From the NCBI GenBank assembly GCA_945788625.1, contig CALZMQ010000005.1, positions 1 to 64,000 of the forward strand: 64,000 nucleotides of DNA, in the 5' to 3' direction. This DNA comes from an uncultured Woeseiaceae bacterium (GTDB lineage: Bacteria > Pseudomonadota > Gammaproteobacteria > Steroidobacterales > Woeseiaceae). Shown here piece by piece: positions 35,798 to 45,303 of the stretch (position 1 is the first letter of the stretch; each line of letters starts with the position of its first letter). The notes under the pieces are model-generated. The model was not told the origin of the DNA. It saw only the letters and a list, made by a program, of their open reading frames with translations, and did not search any database. Both the position numbers and the translations under genes were made by a program.

Positions 35798-38700
35798 ATG
35801 AAACAGAAACAACCGACACCTAAATATCCCGGTACGCGAGCGGCGATGGACGGCAACTCTGCTGCGATCATGTGCGAGCGGGAGTCCTCTGACGGCGCCG
35901 GCGCCTATCCGATAACGCCATCCACACAGATGGGCGAATACTGGGCGGAGGCGGCCGCCGCCGGGCACATCAATGTCTCGGGCCGGCCATTGATATTTAT
36001 TGAGCCCGAAGGCGAGCACGCGGCCGCATCCGTGACGGCCGGCATGTCGATGACCGGGCTGCGGGCGACCAATTTCTCGTCCGGCCAGGGCATCGCCTAC
36101 ATGCACGAGAATCTTTATGCCGCCGTCGGCAAGCGTCTGACTTACGTGCTGAACATCGGTTGCCGGGCCATTACCAAGGCGTCACTGAACGTGCACGCCG
36201 GCCACGACGACTACCACTGCGTCGACGACACCGGTTTCTTCCAGGTGATGGCCAAGAATGCGCAGGCCGTGGCCGACCTGAACATCATGGCGCACCGGAT
36301 TGCCGAACAGGCATTGACCCCCGGCATCGTCGGCCAGGACGGCTTCCTGACAACGCACCTGATCGAATCGCTGATGATCCCGGAGCGTGAACTGATTGCC
36401 GAGTACCTCGGTTCGCCCGAAGACTTAATCGACACGCCGACGCCGGCGCAGAAGATCATCTACGGTGATAAACGCCGTCGTATCCCGGAATCGTGGGACG
36501 TCGACGACCCGGTGCTGTCGGGTCCGGTGCAAAACCAGGATTCCTATATGCAGAGCGTGGCCGCGCAGCGGCCGTATTTTTTCGACCACGTGCAGGAAAT
36601 CACGGAAGAGGCCTTTGACGAATTCGAAAAGCTCACCGGGCGGCGTTACGACCGTGTGATGACCTACCGCACCGACGACGCCGATTACCTGATCGTCGGC
36701 CAGGGTAGCCTTATTCCGACTGCTGAGGCAGTCGCCGACTGGATGCGCGAAGAGCGCGGCGTCAAGGTTGGCGTCGTCAATATCGTGATGTTCCGGCCAT
36801 TCCCGGGCGACCTGCTCAGTCAAGTGCTGAAGGGCCGCAAGGGCGTCGCAGTGCTCGAGCGCACCGACCAGCCGCTGGCTTCGGATCTGCCGTTGATGCG
36901 CGAAATTCGCGCTACCTTGAGTAAGTCGCTCGAGAACGGCCGCAGCAAGAACGGGCTGGCGTACCCCGATCTCGACAGCTACAAGGCCCTGAAGGACATG
37001 CCGGGGCTGTATTCCGGGTCCTTCGGCATGGGTAGCCGCGACCTGCAGCCCGAGGGCGTGGTCGCAGCAATCGAGAACATGCTGCCGGACGGCAAGCACA
37101 AGCGACTTTTCTATCTGTCCATCGAATTCGTGCGCAAGGGGATGATGACGCCCAAGCAGGAGGTCTATAACCAGCAGGTTCTGGATGCCTACCCGGAAGT
37201 TGCCGACCTGGCGCTGCGCGGCAGCGAGAACCCCAACCTGATGCCGAAGGACTCGATCACGGTGCGAATGCACTCGGTCGGGGGATGGGGCGCGATTACG
37301 ACGGGCAAGAACCTCGCGATGACGCTCTACGAGTTGCTCGGCTACCACATCAAGGCAAACCCGAAATACGGCTCGGAGAAGAAGGGTCAGCCAACGTCTT
37401 ACTACCTGTCCGCGGCGCCCGAGCCCATCCGCATCAACTGCGAGTATTTCTACGTCGACGTTGTGCTGTCCCCCGACCCGAACGTGTTCGGGCACACCAA
37501 CGCGCTGGCCGGCCTCAAAAAGGGTGGCGTCCTGGTGATGCAGAGTGACGCCGCATCACCTGAAGAGTTCTGGCACGTAATTCCGATGCGTTATCGCAAG
37601 CAGATCGTCGAGAACGACATTCGCGTGTTCTATCTCGATGCGTTCAGGATCGCGAAAGACGAGGCGACGGACCCCGAACTGCAACTGCGCATGCAGGGCA
37701 TCGCTTTCCAGGGCGCGTTCTTTGCGACTTCGCCGCTGCTCGAGAAGCACGGTTTGAGCGAAGAGAAGCTCCTGGATGCGATCCGCGACCAGCTGCAGCA
37801 CAAGTTCGGCTCGAAGGGCGCTCGCGTGGTCGAAGACAACATGCGCGTCGTGCGCCGTGGCTTCGAAGAGATCTCCGAGGTCACGGACAAACACCTCGAG
37901 GAACGCCCCGATGCGAAGGCCGGCGGCAGTACGCTGCCCGTGCCCGTGATGGTCAAACGCCAGCCGGAATCGGAATCGCCTTCGTCCGACATCCACCGTT
38001 TCTGGGCCCAGACGGGCAGCATGTACGCGTCGGGACAGGGCGAGCAGGTGCCTGCCGATCCGTTCATGAGCATGAGCCTGATGCCTGCCGTGTCCTCGCA
38101 CTTTCGCGACATGACCGGAATTCGTTTCGAGCATCCGGAGTTCATCCCCGAGAAATGCACCGCGTGCGGCGATTGCTACACGGTCTGCCCGGACACGGCG
38201 ATACCGGGCCTGGTCAATGAAGTCGGGCAGGTGCTCGACACGGTCGTCAAACGGCTCAAGAAGAGCGGCAAGCCGACCGAACAGCTGCCGCGTGCCGTGC
38301 GCAAGATGGAATCGACGCTGCGCAAGCTTTGCGTCGAGGCGGGTGACACCGCGTCCGTATACGATCTCCTCCAGGAGGCGATCGAGGCTACCATCGAAGC
38401 GACCGAAGGCCCCGACGAGCGCGAGCAACTGAGCGAGGAGTTTGCCGGTTTCCGAGAGGAACTGGGTACCTTCCAGTTTGCGCTGACACGGCCCTATTTC
38501 ACGAACCCAGAGAAGAAGCAGTCGGGCAGTGGTGGCCTGTTCAGCGTCACGATTGATCCGTACACCTGCAAGGGCTGCATGGAATGCGTGGAGGTCTGCA
38601 AAGACGAGGCGCTGGTGCCGGTCACGCAGACACGCGATTCGATTGCCGACCTGCGCAAGAATTGGGATTTCTGGCTGGACCTGCCGAATACGCCGGAAAA

Positions 38701-40753
38701 GTACATCCGAGTGGAAAACCTGGAAGAAGGCATTGGCGCGCTGGAGACCATCCTGCTCAACAAGGACGCCTACCTGCCGTTCGCCAGCGGCGACGGCTCC
38801 TGCCTGGGTTGCTCCGAGAAGACCGTGGTGCACCTGTTCGTCGCCACCGTCGAGTCGCTGATGCAGCCGCGCGTGAAAGCCCGGGTGGCGAAGCTCGACG
38901 ACCTGATCGCCAGGCTCAAAGAGCACATCAGGCTCGAGCTGGCCGGCGCGATCGACCCGGGCGACGTCGAGGAAATGGCCGCCGTCCTGAGCGATGCCGG
39001 TAATGGAGAACTGACGCTTGCGAAGATCGCGGATTCGGTAGAGAAGACACACGAAACCAAACCCGTCGACCGCGACTGGCTCAAACATGTCACCGACCTG
39101 GTCGCCAGGCTACAGAAACTTCGCTGGCGGTACGAGGCGGGCACCACCGGCAAGGGTCGCTCGAGCATGGGCTTCCTGAACGCCACGGGCTGCACCTCGG
39201 TCTGGGGCAGTACCTTCCCGTTCAACCCGTACCCGTTCCCGTGGGCCAATCACCTGTTCCAGGACCCGGCATCCATGGCGATGGGCGTGTTCGAAGGCCA
39301 CATGGTGAAGATGTCCGCGGGCTTCAAGGACGTGCGCATGGCCGAGGAGGTGCTCAAAGGCGAAAACAACCCCGACGAGCAGGTAGACCGATACCGCTAC
39401 TTCGGCTGGAAGGACTTCACGGACGAGGAGTACCACCTGTGTCCGCCCGTGGTCGCGGTCGGTGGCGATGGTGCCATGTACGACATCGGCTTCCAGAACC
39501 TGTCGCGCGCGCTGATGTCGGGCAAGCCGATCAAGGTGCTCGTGGTCGACACGCAGGTGTATTCCAACACCGGCGGCCAGGCCTGCACCTCGGGCTTCTT
39601 CGGCCAGGTTTCGGACATGGCGCAATACGGCAAGGCCATCAAGGGCAAGGAAGAGGCCCGCAAGGAGATGGGGCTGATCGCGATTGCGCATCGCACGACC
39701 TACTTCCTGCAGTCGACGATCGCCCACGCCAACCACATGATCGAAGGCTTCGTCGAGGGCCTGATGTCCAGGCGGCCGGCGCTGTTCAACCTGTACTCGT
39801 CGTGCCAGCCCGAACACGGCATCGGCGACGACATGTCGCATCACCAGGCCAAGCTGGCGGTCGAATCGCGCGCCTATCCGCTGTTCAAGTACGATCCGGA
39901 CGGCGGCCTCACGGTCGGCGAATGCCTCGACCTCGACGGAAACCCGAACGCGGACCTCGACTGGCCGGTGGCGAAGATCGACTTTGTCGATGAGCGCGGC
40001 CGCGAACAGACAATGGAATTGCCGACGACCTTCGTTGACTTCGCCGTCACCGAGACGCGTTTCCGCAAGCACTTCCGCAAGATCCCGCGTGACTCGTGGA
40101 ACGAGGACATGGTGCAGGTCGGCGATTACCTCGAACTCGACGAGGATGAGCGCGAGGGCAAGGTGCCCTACGTCTGGGCGCTCGACGCCAAGCGGCAGCT
40201 CAGCCGCCTGCTTGTCGCAGAGCCGATGATCGAGTCGGCCGAGGAGCGGCGCGCGTTCTGGATCATGTTGCGCGACCTCGGCGGTGTCGAGGAGGCTCCG
40301 GCCGAAGCGGACGAAGCTCAGATCGAGTCCCGCGTGCGCCAGGAGGTAATGCAACAGATCGCCTCCGGCCTGATGGGGCTGGTCAGTGGCAGCCAGGCGC
40401 TGGACATGGGCGCGATGGTAGACGCCGTGTCTCCGGGGCCTGCGCAGCAACCGCAGCTCAAGGCCGTAGAGTCGGTAGCACCGGCGCCGGCGGCCGATGG
40501 CGACTACATGGCGCCGTGGATCGATACCGAGGAATGCACCGAGTGCGACGAGTGCATCTTGATCAACTCGAATATCTTCGAATACAACGCGGACAAGAAG
40601 GCCATTATCAAGAATCCGAACGGCGGGCCCTACCGCGATCTCGTCAAGGCGGCCGAGAAATGCACGGCCGAAGTCATCCACCCGGGTCTGCCGCGCGACC
40701 GCAGCGAGAAGGACATCGACAAGTGGATCAAGCGCGGCGAGAAGTTCAACTAG
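35798..40753 (+). CDS. nifJ: Pyruvate:ferredoxin oxidoreductase-like, extended single-chain form
   Basis: A 1,651-aa protein with the whole PFOR order: pyruvate-binding domain (from about residue 10; AYPITPSTQMGEYW), transketolase C-like domain, gamma domain (about 450-700), two-cluster ferredoxin region (CTACGDC at 787 and CKGCMEC at 924), and the TPP domain (GGDGAMYDIGFQ near 1222, VYSNTGGQ near 1253). It oxidises pyruvate with CoA to acetyl-CoA and CO2, reducing ferredoxin. Usual NifJ is about 1,170-1,200 aa; extra helical inserts lie near 800-910 and 1030-1110, and a C-terminal ferredoxin-like module (CTECDECILIN near 1580) is fused. It lies between rnfB and rnfC, so its reduced ferredoxin probably feeds Rnf. 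Confidence 0.92.
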   Translation: MKQKQPTPKYPGTRAAMDGNSAAIMCERESSDGAGAYPITPSTQMGEYWAEAAAAGHINVSGRPLIFIEPEGEHAAASVTAGMSMTGLRATNFSSGQGIAYMHENLYAAVGKRLTYVLNIGCRAITKASLNVHAGHDDYHCVDDTGFFQVMAKNAQAVADLNIMAHRIAEQALTPGIVGQDGFLTTHLIESLMIPERELIAEYLGSPEDLIDTPTPAQKIIYGDKRRRIPESWDVDDPVLSGPVQNQDSYMQSVAAQRPYFFDHVQEITEEAFDEFEKLTGRRYDRVMTYRTDDADYLIVGQGSLIPTAEAVADWMREERGVKVGVVNIVMFRPFPGDLLSQVLKGRKGVAVLERTDQPLASDLPLMREIRATLSKSLENGRSKNGLAYPDLDSYKALKDMPGLYSGSFGMGSRDLQPEGVVAAIENMLPDGKHKRLFYLSIEFVRKGMMTPKQEVYNQQVLDAYPEVADLALRGSENPNLMPKDSITVRMHSVGGWGAITTGKNLAMTLYELLGYHIKANPKYGSEKKGQPTSYYLSAAPEPIRINCEYFYVDVVLSPDPNVFGHTNALAGLKKGGVLVMQSDAASPEEFWHVIPMRYRKQIVENDIRVFYLDAFRIAKDEATDPELQLRMQGIAFQGAFFATSPLLEKHGLSEEKLLDAIRDQLQHKFGSKGARVVEDNMRVVRRGFEEISEVTDKHLEERPDAKAGGSTLPVPVMVKRQPESESPSSDIHRFWAQTGSMYASGQGEQVPADPFMSMSLMPAVSSHFRDMTGIRFEHPEFIPEKCTACGDCYTVCPDTAIPGLVNEVGQVLDTVVKRLKKSGKPTEQLPRAVRKMESTLRKLCVEAGDTASVYDLLQEAIEATIEATEGPDEREQLSEEFAGFREELGTFQFALTRPYFTNPEKKQSGSGGLFSVTIDPYTCKGCMECVEVCKDEALVPVTQTRDSIADLRKNWDFWLDLPNTPEKYIRVENLEEGIGALETILLNKDAYLPFASGDGSCLGCSEKTVVHLFVATVESLMQPRVKARVAKLDDLIARLKEHIRLELAGAIDPGDVEEMAAVLSDAGNGELTLAKIADSVEKTHETKPVDRDWLKHVTDLVARLQKLRWRYEAGTTGKGRSSMGFLNATGCTSVWGSTFPFNPYPFPWANHLFQDPASMAMGVFEGHMVKMSAGFKDVRMAEEVLKGENNPDEQVDRYRYFGWKDFTDEEYHLCPPVVAVGGDGAMYDIGFQNLSRALMSGKPIKVLVVDTQVYSNTGGQACTSGFFGQVSDMAQYGKAIKGKEEARKEMGLIAIAHRTTYFLQSTIAHANHMIEGFVEGLMSRRPALFNLYSSCQPEHGIGDDMSHHQAKLAVESRAYPLFKYDPDGGLTVGECLDLDGNPNADLDWPVAKIDFVDERGREQTMELPTTFVDFAVTETRFRKHFRKIPRDSWNEDMVQVGDYLELDEDEREGKVPYVWALDAKRQLSRLLVAEPMIESAEERRAFWIMLRDLGGVEEAPAEADEAQIESRVRQEVMQQIASGLMGLVSGSQALDMGAMVDAVSPGPAQQPQLKAVESVAPAPAADGDYMAPWIDTEECTECDECILINSNIFEYNADKKAIIKNPNGGPYRDLVKAAEKCTAEVIHPGLPRDRSEKDIDKWIKRGEKFN

Positions 40754-40782
40754 CCCTTGCGACGAGGTGATGGCCCGTTAAG

Positions 40783-42123
40783 ATGCTGGACCTGTTCCGG
40801 AAAGATACCTTCAGGCACGGGGTGCACCCGCCCGAGATGAAGGACGACACGGCTGAAATGGCGATCCGTCAGTTCCCGTTTGCGCCGGTGCTGATCGTGC
40901 CGCTCAGCCAGCATCTGGGGAAGCCGGCGAAGGCCGTTGTGCGCGAGGGCCAGGAGGTCGTCCGCGGGCAGACGATCGCCGTGCCGGACGGGTTCATGTC
41001 GGTGGCCATGCATGCGCCGGCCTCGGGCCTGGTGCGGCGCATCACGCTGGCACCGGGCATCATGGGCACCAAGGTCGAGAGCATCTACATCGAGCCTTAT
41101 CCGGCCTCGACCCAGGATATCGATGACGGTGAACCCTGCGGCCTCGATGCCACGCCCGACGAAATCATCACAGCGATCCAGAACGCCGGCATCGTCGGAC
41201 TCGGTGGTGCGGCTTTTCCGACCCACGTCAAGCTGAAACCGCCGGAGGGCAAACATCTCGACACGTTGTTCATCAACGGCGTGGAGTGCGAGCCGTACCT
41301 GACCACCGACTACCGGGTGATGCTCGAGCAGACCGAGGACGTGTTCGCAGGTATTCGCTACCTGCTGCGTGCCACAGGTGCCTCCGAGGTCATCATCGCG
41401 ATCGAGGCGAACAAGCAGGACGCTGCGGAACGGTTCAGGACCACGTGCCCCGATGATCTGCCCGTGAGCGTGCGCGTGTCGCCGGTGAAGTACCCGCAGG
41501 GCGCCGAGAAAATGATTTTCAGCGCGCTCATCGACCGCGAGGTTCCGTCCGGCGGCCTGCCCGCAGACATCGGCGTGATCTGCTGCAACGTGGCCACGAC
41601 CGCCGAGATCGGGCGCCTGCTGCCGCGTGGCCGCGGCATCCAGGAGCGCGTGATCACCATCGGCGGCCCGGGCGTGCGCAAGAAGGGCAATTACCGGATC
41701 CCGATCGGCACGCCGGTGGGTTTCGCGCTGGAGCAGTGCGACCCGGTCGACGACATTTCGCGGGTGTTCATGGGCGGACCGATGATGGGTCCGACCGTGT
41801 CCAACCTGGATATCCCGATCACCAAGGGCACCTCCGGCATTACGGCATTTACCACGGCCGAGACGGGTGGATCGACGGGCCACAAGAAGGTCTACCCCTG
41901 CATTGGCTGTGCGCGCTGCGTCGAAGCCTGCCCGGTGTTCCTGAACCCGTCGCAGCTCGGCATCCTCGCCAAGAACGAGGAGTACGAACAGATGGCCGAG
42001 TCCTGGCACCTGATGGACTGCTTCGAATGCGGCGCCTGCACGTACGTCTGCCCGTCGCATATCCCACTGGTCCAGTATTTCCGCATGGCCAAGAAGATGG
42101 CCCGTAAGCTGAGTGCCGCCTGA
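40783..42123 (+). CDS. rnfC: Electron transport complex subunit RnfC
   Basis: A 446-aa soluble subunit that docks on the membrane complex and exchanges electrons with NAD(H). Seen: the NADH/FMN-binding core (NAGIVGLGGAAFPTHVKL, then INGVECEPYLTTDYR) and two ferredoxin motifs, CIGCARCVEACP and CFECGACTYVCP. It lacks the long Ala-rich tail of E. coli RsxC and so resembles the short forms. Its stop shares one base with the rnfD start. Confidence 0.95.
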   Translation: MLDLFRKDTFRHGVHPPEMKDDTAEMAIRQFPFAPVLIVPLSQHLGKPAKAVVREGQEVVRGQTIAVPDGFMSVAMHAPASGLVRRITLAPGIMGTKVESIYIEPYPASTQDIDDGEPCGLDATPDEIITAIQNAGIVGLGGAAFPTHVKLKPPEGKHLDTLFINGVECEPYLTTDYRVMLEQTEDVFAGIRYLLRATGASEVIIAIEANKQDAAERFRTTCPDDLPVSVRVSPVKYPQGAEKMIFSALIDREVPSGGLPADIGVICCNVATTAEIGRLLPRGRGIQERVITIGGPGVRKKGNYRIPIGTPVGFALEQCDPVDDISRVFMGGPMMGPTVSNLDIPITKGTSGITAFTTAETGGSTGHKKVYPCIGCARCVEACPVFLNPSQLGILAKNEEYEQMAESWHLMDCFECGACTYVCPSHIPLVQYFRMAKKMARKLSAA

Positions 42124-43142
42124 TGGGCAAGCTGGTCAAACACCTCGAGATCGGATCCTCACCGCACGTTAGCGACGGCGCCAGCACCGACGTCATCATG
42201 CGCAACGTGTTTTTCGCGCTGCTGCCCGTGACCGTCTTTGCGGTCTACGCTTTCGGTACGGGCGCCGCCCTTGTAATCATCGTGGCGACGGCAAGCTGCG
42301 TCCTCACGGAGCACTGGCTGTGCCGCTGGACCGGCAAGCCGTCCACCGTCGGCGACTGGTCCATTGCCATCACCGGCCTGCTGTACGGCCTGACGCTGCC
42401 GCCGGACCTGCCGTTGTGGATGGTGTTCGTGGGCGGCGTGTTCGGCGTGGCCATCGGCAAGTTCATGTTCGGCGGGCTGGGCATGAACGCCTTCAACCCG
42501 GCTCTGGTCGGTCGCGCGTTTCTGCAAGCGGCGTTCCCCCAAGCCATGACGCACTGGTCTGCGCCCTTCGCCGAGGGCCGCTTCGAACACATTCCCTCGT
42601 CGGTGCTGGCGATGCCCTTCTGGGAGCCGACCTACGACGCGGTGACCTCGGCCACGCCGCTCGCGCTGATGAAATTCGAGGCCGAGTTCGCTGGTGGCCG
42701 CGAACTGATGGCTGGCCTGACGTCCGGCTCGGTCGGTGAGACCTGCGGGGCGCTGATCCTGCTGGGCGGCATCTACCTGGTGGCGCGCAACATGATGAAC
42801 TGGCGGATCCCGGCGTCGATCTTCGCGACCGTTGCCGCGGTGACCTGGGCATTCCAGCTCTATGATCCGGCAACCTATCCCGGGCCGGTGTTCATGCTGT
42901 TCTCGGGAGGGCTGATGCTCGGCGCGGTCTTCATGGCTACCGACATGGTGGCCTCGCCGATCACCAATGCGGGCTGCTGGCTCTACGGTGTGCTGATCGG
43001 CGTGCTCGTGGTCGCGATCCGCTTCTGGGGCGGCATGCCCGAGGGCGTGATGTACGCGATCCTGCTGGCGAATGCGGTGTCGCCGCACATCGACAACCTG
43101 ATTCAGCCGAGAGTATTCGGCACGGGCAGGAGGGCGGGATGA
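42123..43142 (+). CDS. rnfD: Electron transport complex subunit RnfD
   Basis: A 339-aa integral membrane subunit with about nine hydrophobic segments. It carries a covalent FMN on Thr in the SAT motif of VTSATPLALMKFE and probably forms part of the ion path. The GMNAFNPALVGRAFLQAAFP stretch is typical of RnfD/NqrB. It overlaps rnfG by 4 nt. Confidence 0.94.
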   Translation: MGKLVKHLEIGSSPHVSDGASTDVIMRNVFFALLPVTVFAVYAFGTGAALVIIVATASCVLTEHWLCRWTGKPSTVGDWSIAITGLLYGLTLPPDLPLWMVFVGGVFGVAIGKFMFGGLGMNAFNPALVGRAFLQAAFPQAMTHWSAPFAEGRFEHIPSSVLAMPFWEPTYDAVTSATPLALMKFEAEFAGGRELMAGLTSGSVGETCGALILLGGIYLVARNMMNWRIPASIFATVAAVTWAFQLYDPATYPGPVFMLFSGGLMLGAVFMATDMVASPITNAGCWLYGVLIGVLVVAIRFWGGMPEGVMYAILLANAVSPHIDNLIQPRVFGTGRRAG

Positions 43143-43831
43143 ACGCACCAGCGCCCATCGAGCAGAAACGGACCTCCGTCTGGGAGATGTATCGCTCGAT
43201 CGTTGGTATCGGCGCGTTCTGTGCCCTGCTGATCGTATCGGTATACCAGGGCACTGCCGGGCGCATCGCCGACAACAAGGCACGGTTCCTGAGCAATGCG
43301 ATAGCGCAGGTGCTGCCGGACGTGCAATCGACGGTTGAAGTCAGTCTGGATGCGAATGGCGTGCTGGTCGCGGCTACCGAGCCTGCCAGCCTGCCTGCGT
43401 TCCTGGCCTATGGCGAAGACGGCGAGCTCGTCGGCGCGGTGATCACCGCGCAGGCCATGGGCTACGCCGACAACGTTACGGTGCTGTATTCGTATTCCTT
43501 CGATCTCCAGGCCATCGTCGGCTTCATGGTGCTCGAGACCAAGGAGACGCCCGGCCTCGGTGACAAGGTCGAAACCGAGCCGCACTTCCTGGCCAACTTC
43601 GAGGCGCTCGACGCGCGTCTCAACGAGGAAGGCACGGCTCTGGCGAACGCGATCGTAACCGTCAAGCAAGGCGAGAAAACCGAGCCGTGGCAAATCGACG
43701 GTATTACGGGAGCAACGATCACGTCGGAAGCCATTGGCGTGATCATGCACCAGGGTTCGAGTTACTGGCTGCCTGCACTCGAACGCGATGCGCGCAGTTT
43801 TCAACCACCTAGTGGGCCGCTTGATGAATAA
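43139..43831 (+). CDS. rnfG: Electron transport complex subunit RnfG
   Basis: A 230-aa subunit with one N-terminal membrane helix and a periplasmic FMN domain. The flavinylation motif DGITGATITSEAI supplies the Thr for covalent FMN. ApbE, the flavin transferase that RnfG and RnfD need, is not in this window. The ATG overlaps the rnfD stop. Confidence 0.93.
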   Translation: MNAPAPIEQKRTSVWEMYRSIVGIGAFCALLIVSVYQGTAGRIADNKARFLSNAIAQVLPDVQSTVEVSLDANGVLVAATEPASLPAFLAYGEDGELVGAVITAQAMGYADNVTVLYSYSFDLQAIVGFMVLETKETPGLGDKVETEPHFLANFEALDARLNEEGTALANAIVTVKQGEKTEPWQIDGITGATITSEAIGVIMHQGSSYWLPALERDARSFQPPSGPLDE

Positions 43832-43841
43832 GGAGTAGAAC

Positions 43842-44495
43842 GTGGCGCTGAAACAGGTCAGCTCGACCGACGAATTTATCAAGGGACTGTGGCGCGACAA
43901 CCCGGTGTTCATCCATATGCTCGGCTTGTGTCCGGCGCTGGCCGTGTCCAACACCGCGATCAATGCGCTGGCCATGGGAGCCGCGACGACCTTCGTGCTG
44001 CTGATGGCCGGCCTGTCAGTGTCGCTGCTCAGGAATTTCATACCGCGCGAAGCACGCATCGTCAGCTACATCTGTATCATCGCGACCTTCGTGACCTGCG
44101 TCGATTACGCGATCATGGCGATCAGCATCGAACTGCATCGCGCGCTGGGCGCCTTTATCGCGCTGATCGTCGTCAACTGCCTCATCCTGGGTCGTTCCGA
44201 AGCCTTCGCCTCCAAGCACAACCCGGGCCGTGCTCTGCTGGACGCGCTGGGCATGGGCGTCGGCTTCACCGGGGCGCTGTTCTTCATCGGCGTGATGCGG
44301 GAAGTCCTTGGCAGTGGCACGCTGTTCGGCGTAGGTCTGTTTCCCGACGGTTTCCAGACCTGGACTGTGATGGTGTTGCCCAGCGGCGGCTTTTTCGCCA
44401 TGGCAATTTGGTTACTGGTCGTGAACTGGATCCGCCAACGCCAGGCGGACGCCGAGAAACAGGCCGTTGAGCAGGCCGGGAAGGCAGCGTCATGA
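43842..44495 (+). CDS. rnfE: Electron transport complex subunit RnfE
   Basis: A 217-aa membrane subunit with six hydrophobic segments, homologous to RnfA in the opposite topology. The start (GTG, 10 nt after the rnfG stop, with AAGGAG) and the sequence NPVFIHMLGLCPALAVSN are typical. The conserved Cys in GLCPALAV and in VNCLILGR help hold the intramembrane iron centre at the RnfA/RnfE interface (known for Nqr/Rnf). It overlaps rnfA by 4 nt. Confidence 0.94.
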   Translation: MALKQVSSTDEFIKGLWRDNPVFIHMLGLCPALAVSNTAINALAMGAATTFVLLMAGLSVSLLRNFIPREARIVSYICIIATFVTCVDYAIMAISIELHRALGAFIALIVVNCLILGRSEAFASKHNPGRALLDALGMGVGFTGALFFIGVMREVLGSGTLFGVGLFPDGFQTWTVMVLPSGGFFAMAIWLLVVNWIRQRQADAEKQAVEQAGKAAS

Positions 44496-45073
44496 AAGAT
44501 CCCGGCTACTGGTCGATATTTCTGAACGCCGCGCTGATCAACAACTTCGTGCTCGCCTACTTTCTCGGCCTATGTCCGTTCTTTGGCGTTTCGTCCAAAC
44601 TCGAAACGGCGATTCGTATGAGCGGCGCAGTCAGTTTCGTCATGCTCGTCGCCTCGGCGTGTGCCTTTGGCATCAACCTCATACTCGAAGCGATCAACGC
44701 GCCGTACTTGAGAATTATCTCTTACATCCTGGTGATCTCGTCGACGGTCCAGCTCGTCGAGATGTTGATGCGTAAGCTGAGCCCGCCCACGTTTCGTGCG
44801 CTGGGCATTTTCCTGCCGCTGATAACGACAAACTGTGCAATCCTGGGGCTGGCGCTGTTCCAGACGAACAAGGGCTACGGCTTCACGCAATCAATCGTTT
44901 ATGCATTGGGTGCCGGTGCCGGGTTCGCGCTGGCGCTTGTGCTTATGGCAGGTGTGCGCGAGAAACTCGATCTCGCGGACGTGCCTCAACTCGTCAAAGG
45001 AACCGCGGCAGCGCTGGTCGTTGCGGGTATTCTATCCATGGGCTTCATGGGCTTTGCGGGTCTGGGTAGATGA
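44492..45073 (+). CDS. rnfA: Electron transport complex subunit RnfA
   Basis: A 193-aa membrane subunit with six hydrophobic segments; NNFVLAYFLGLCPFFGVS and TTNCAILGLALF hold the conserved Cys that bind the intramembrane iron-sulfur centre with RnfE. It closes the complex in the order B-(nifJ)-C-D-G-E-A. Its TGA overlaps the ATG of a small Cys-rich membrane protein. Confidence 0.94.
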   Translation: MKDPGYWSIFLNAALINNFVLAYFLGLCPFFGVSSKLETAIRMSGAVSFVMLVASACAFGINLILEAINAPYLRIISYILVISSTVQLVEMLMRKLSPPTFRALGIFLPLITTNCAILGLALFQTNKGYGFTQSIVYALGAGAGFALALVLMAGVREKLDLADVPQLVKGTAAALVVAGILSMGFMGFAGLGR

Positions 45074-45303
45074 ACCTGTTTATCGGCATCATCGTTGCGA
45101 CAGTCGCCATCACCGCGATGATAGTGATTCGTATCATCGTGTCTGAAAGCGCCTTGAAGGAGCGGCTCAGGTCCAGCCGCTCCGATGTCGGTTGCAATGC
45201 AAAACCTTGCTTTAACGGTTGCAATTCCGCCAAATTCGATTCTGCTACTGGACCCGCCGCTGAAGGGAAAAGAGCGATAAGGAGTGCTCCTCATGCGTCT
45301 TGA
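45070..45303 (+). CDS. Small Cys-rich membrane protein, NqrM-like by layout
   Basis: A 77-aa protein: one N-terminal membrane helix (residues 3-24) and a Cys group VGCNAKPCFNGC near 41-52. Its ATG is coupled to rnfA by a 4-nt overlap. NqrM, the iron-delivery/assembly factor for Na+-NQR, has the same plan (one helix, then clustered Cys) and the same place at the end of the operon. Direct sequence similarity is weak, so an equivalent role for the RnfA/RnfE iron centre is inferred. Its 3' end overlaps the reductase start by 11 nt. Confidence 0.6.
   Translation: MNLFIGIIVATVAITAMIVIRIIVSESALKERLRSSRSDVGCNAKPCFNGCNSAKFDSATGPAAEGKRAIRSAPHAS

Noticed and set aside
37556-40681. Two long minus-strand open frames (over 500 codons each) opposite nifJ
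   Set aside because: They are antisense to a clearly conserved protein in GC-rich DNA, lack ribosome-binding sites and encode low-complexity Arg/His-rich products.
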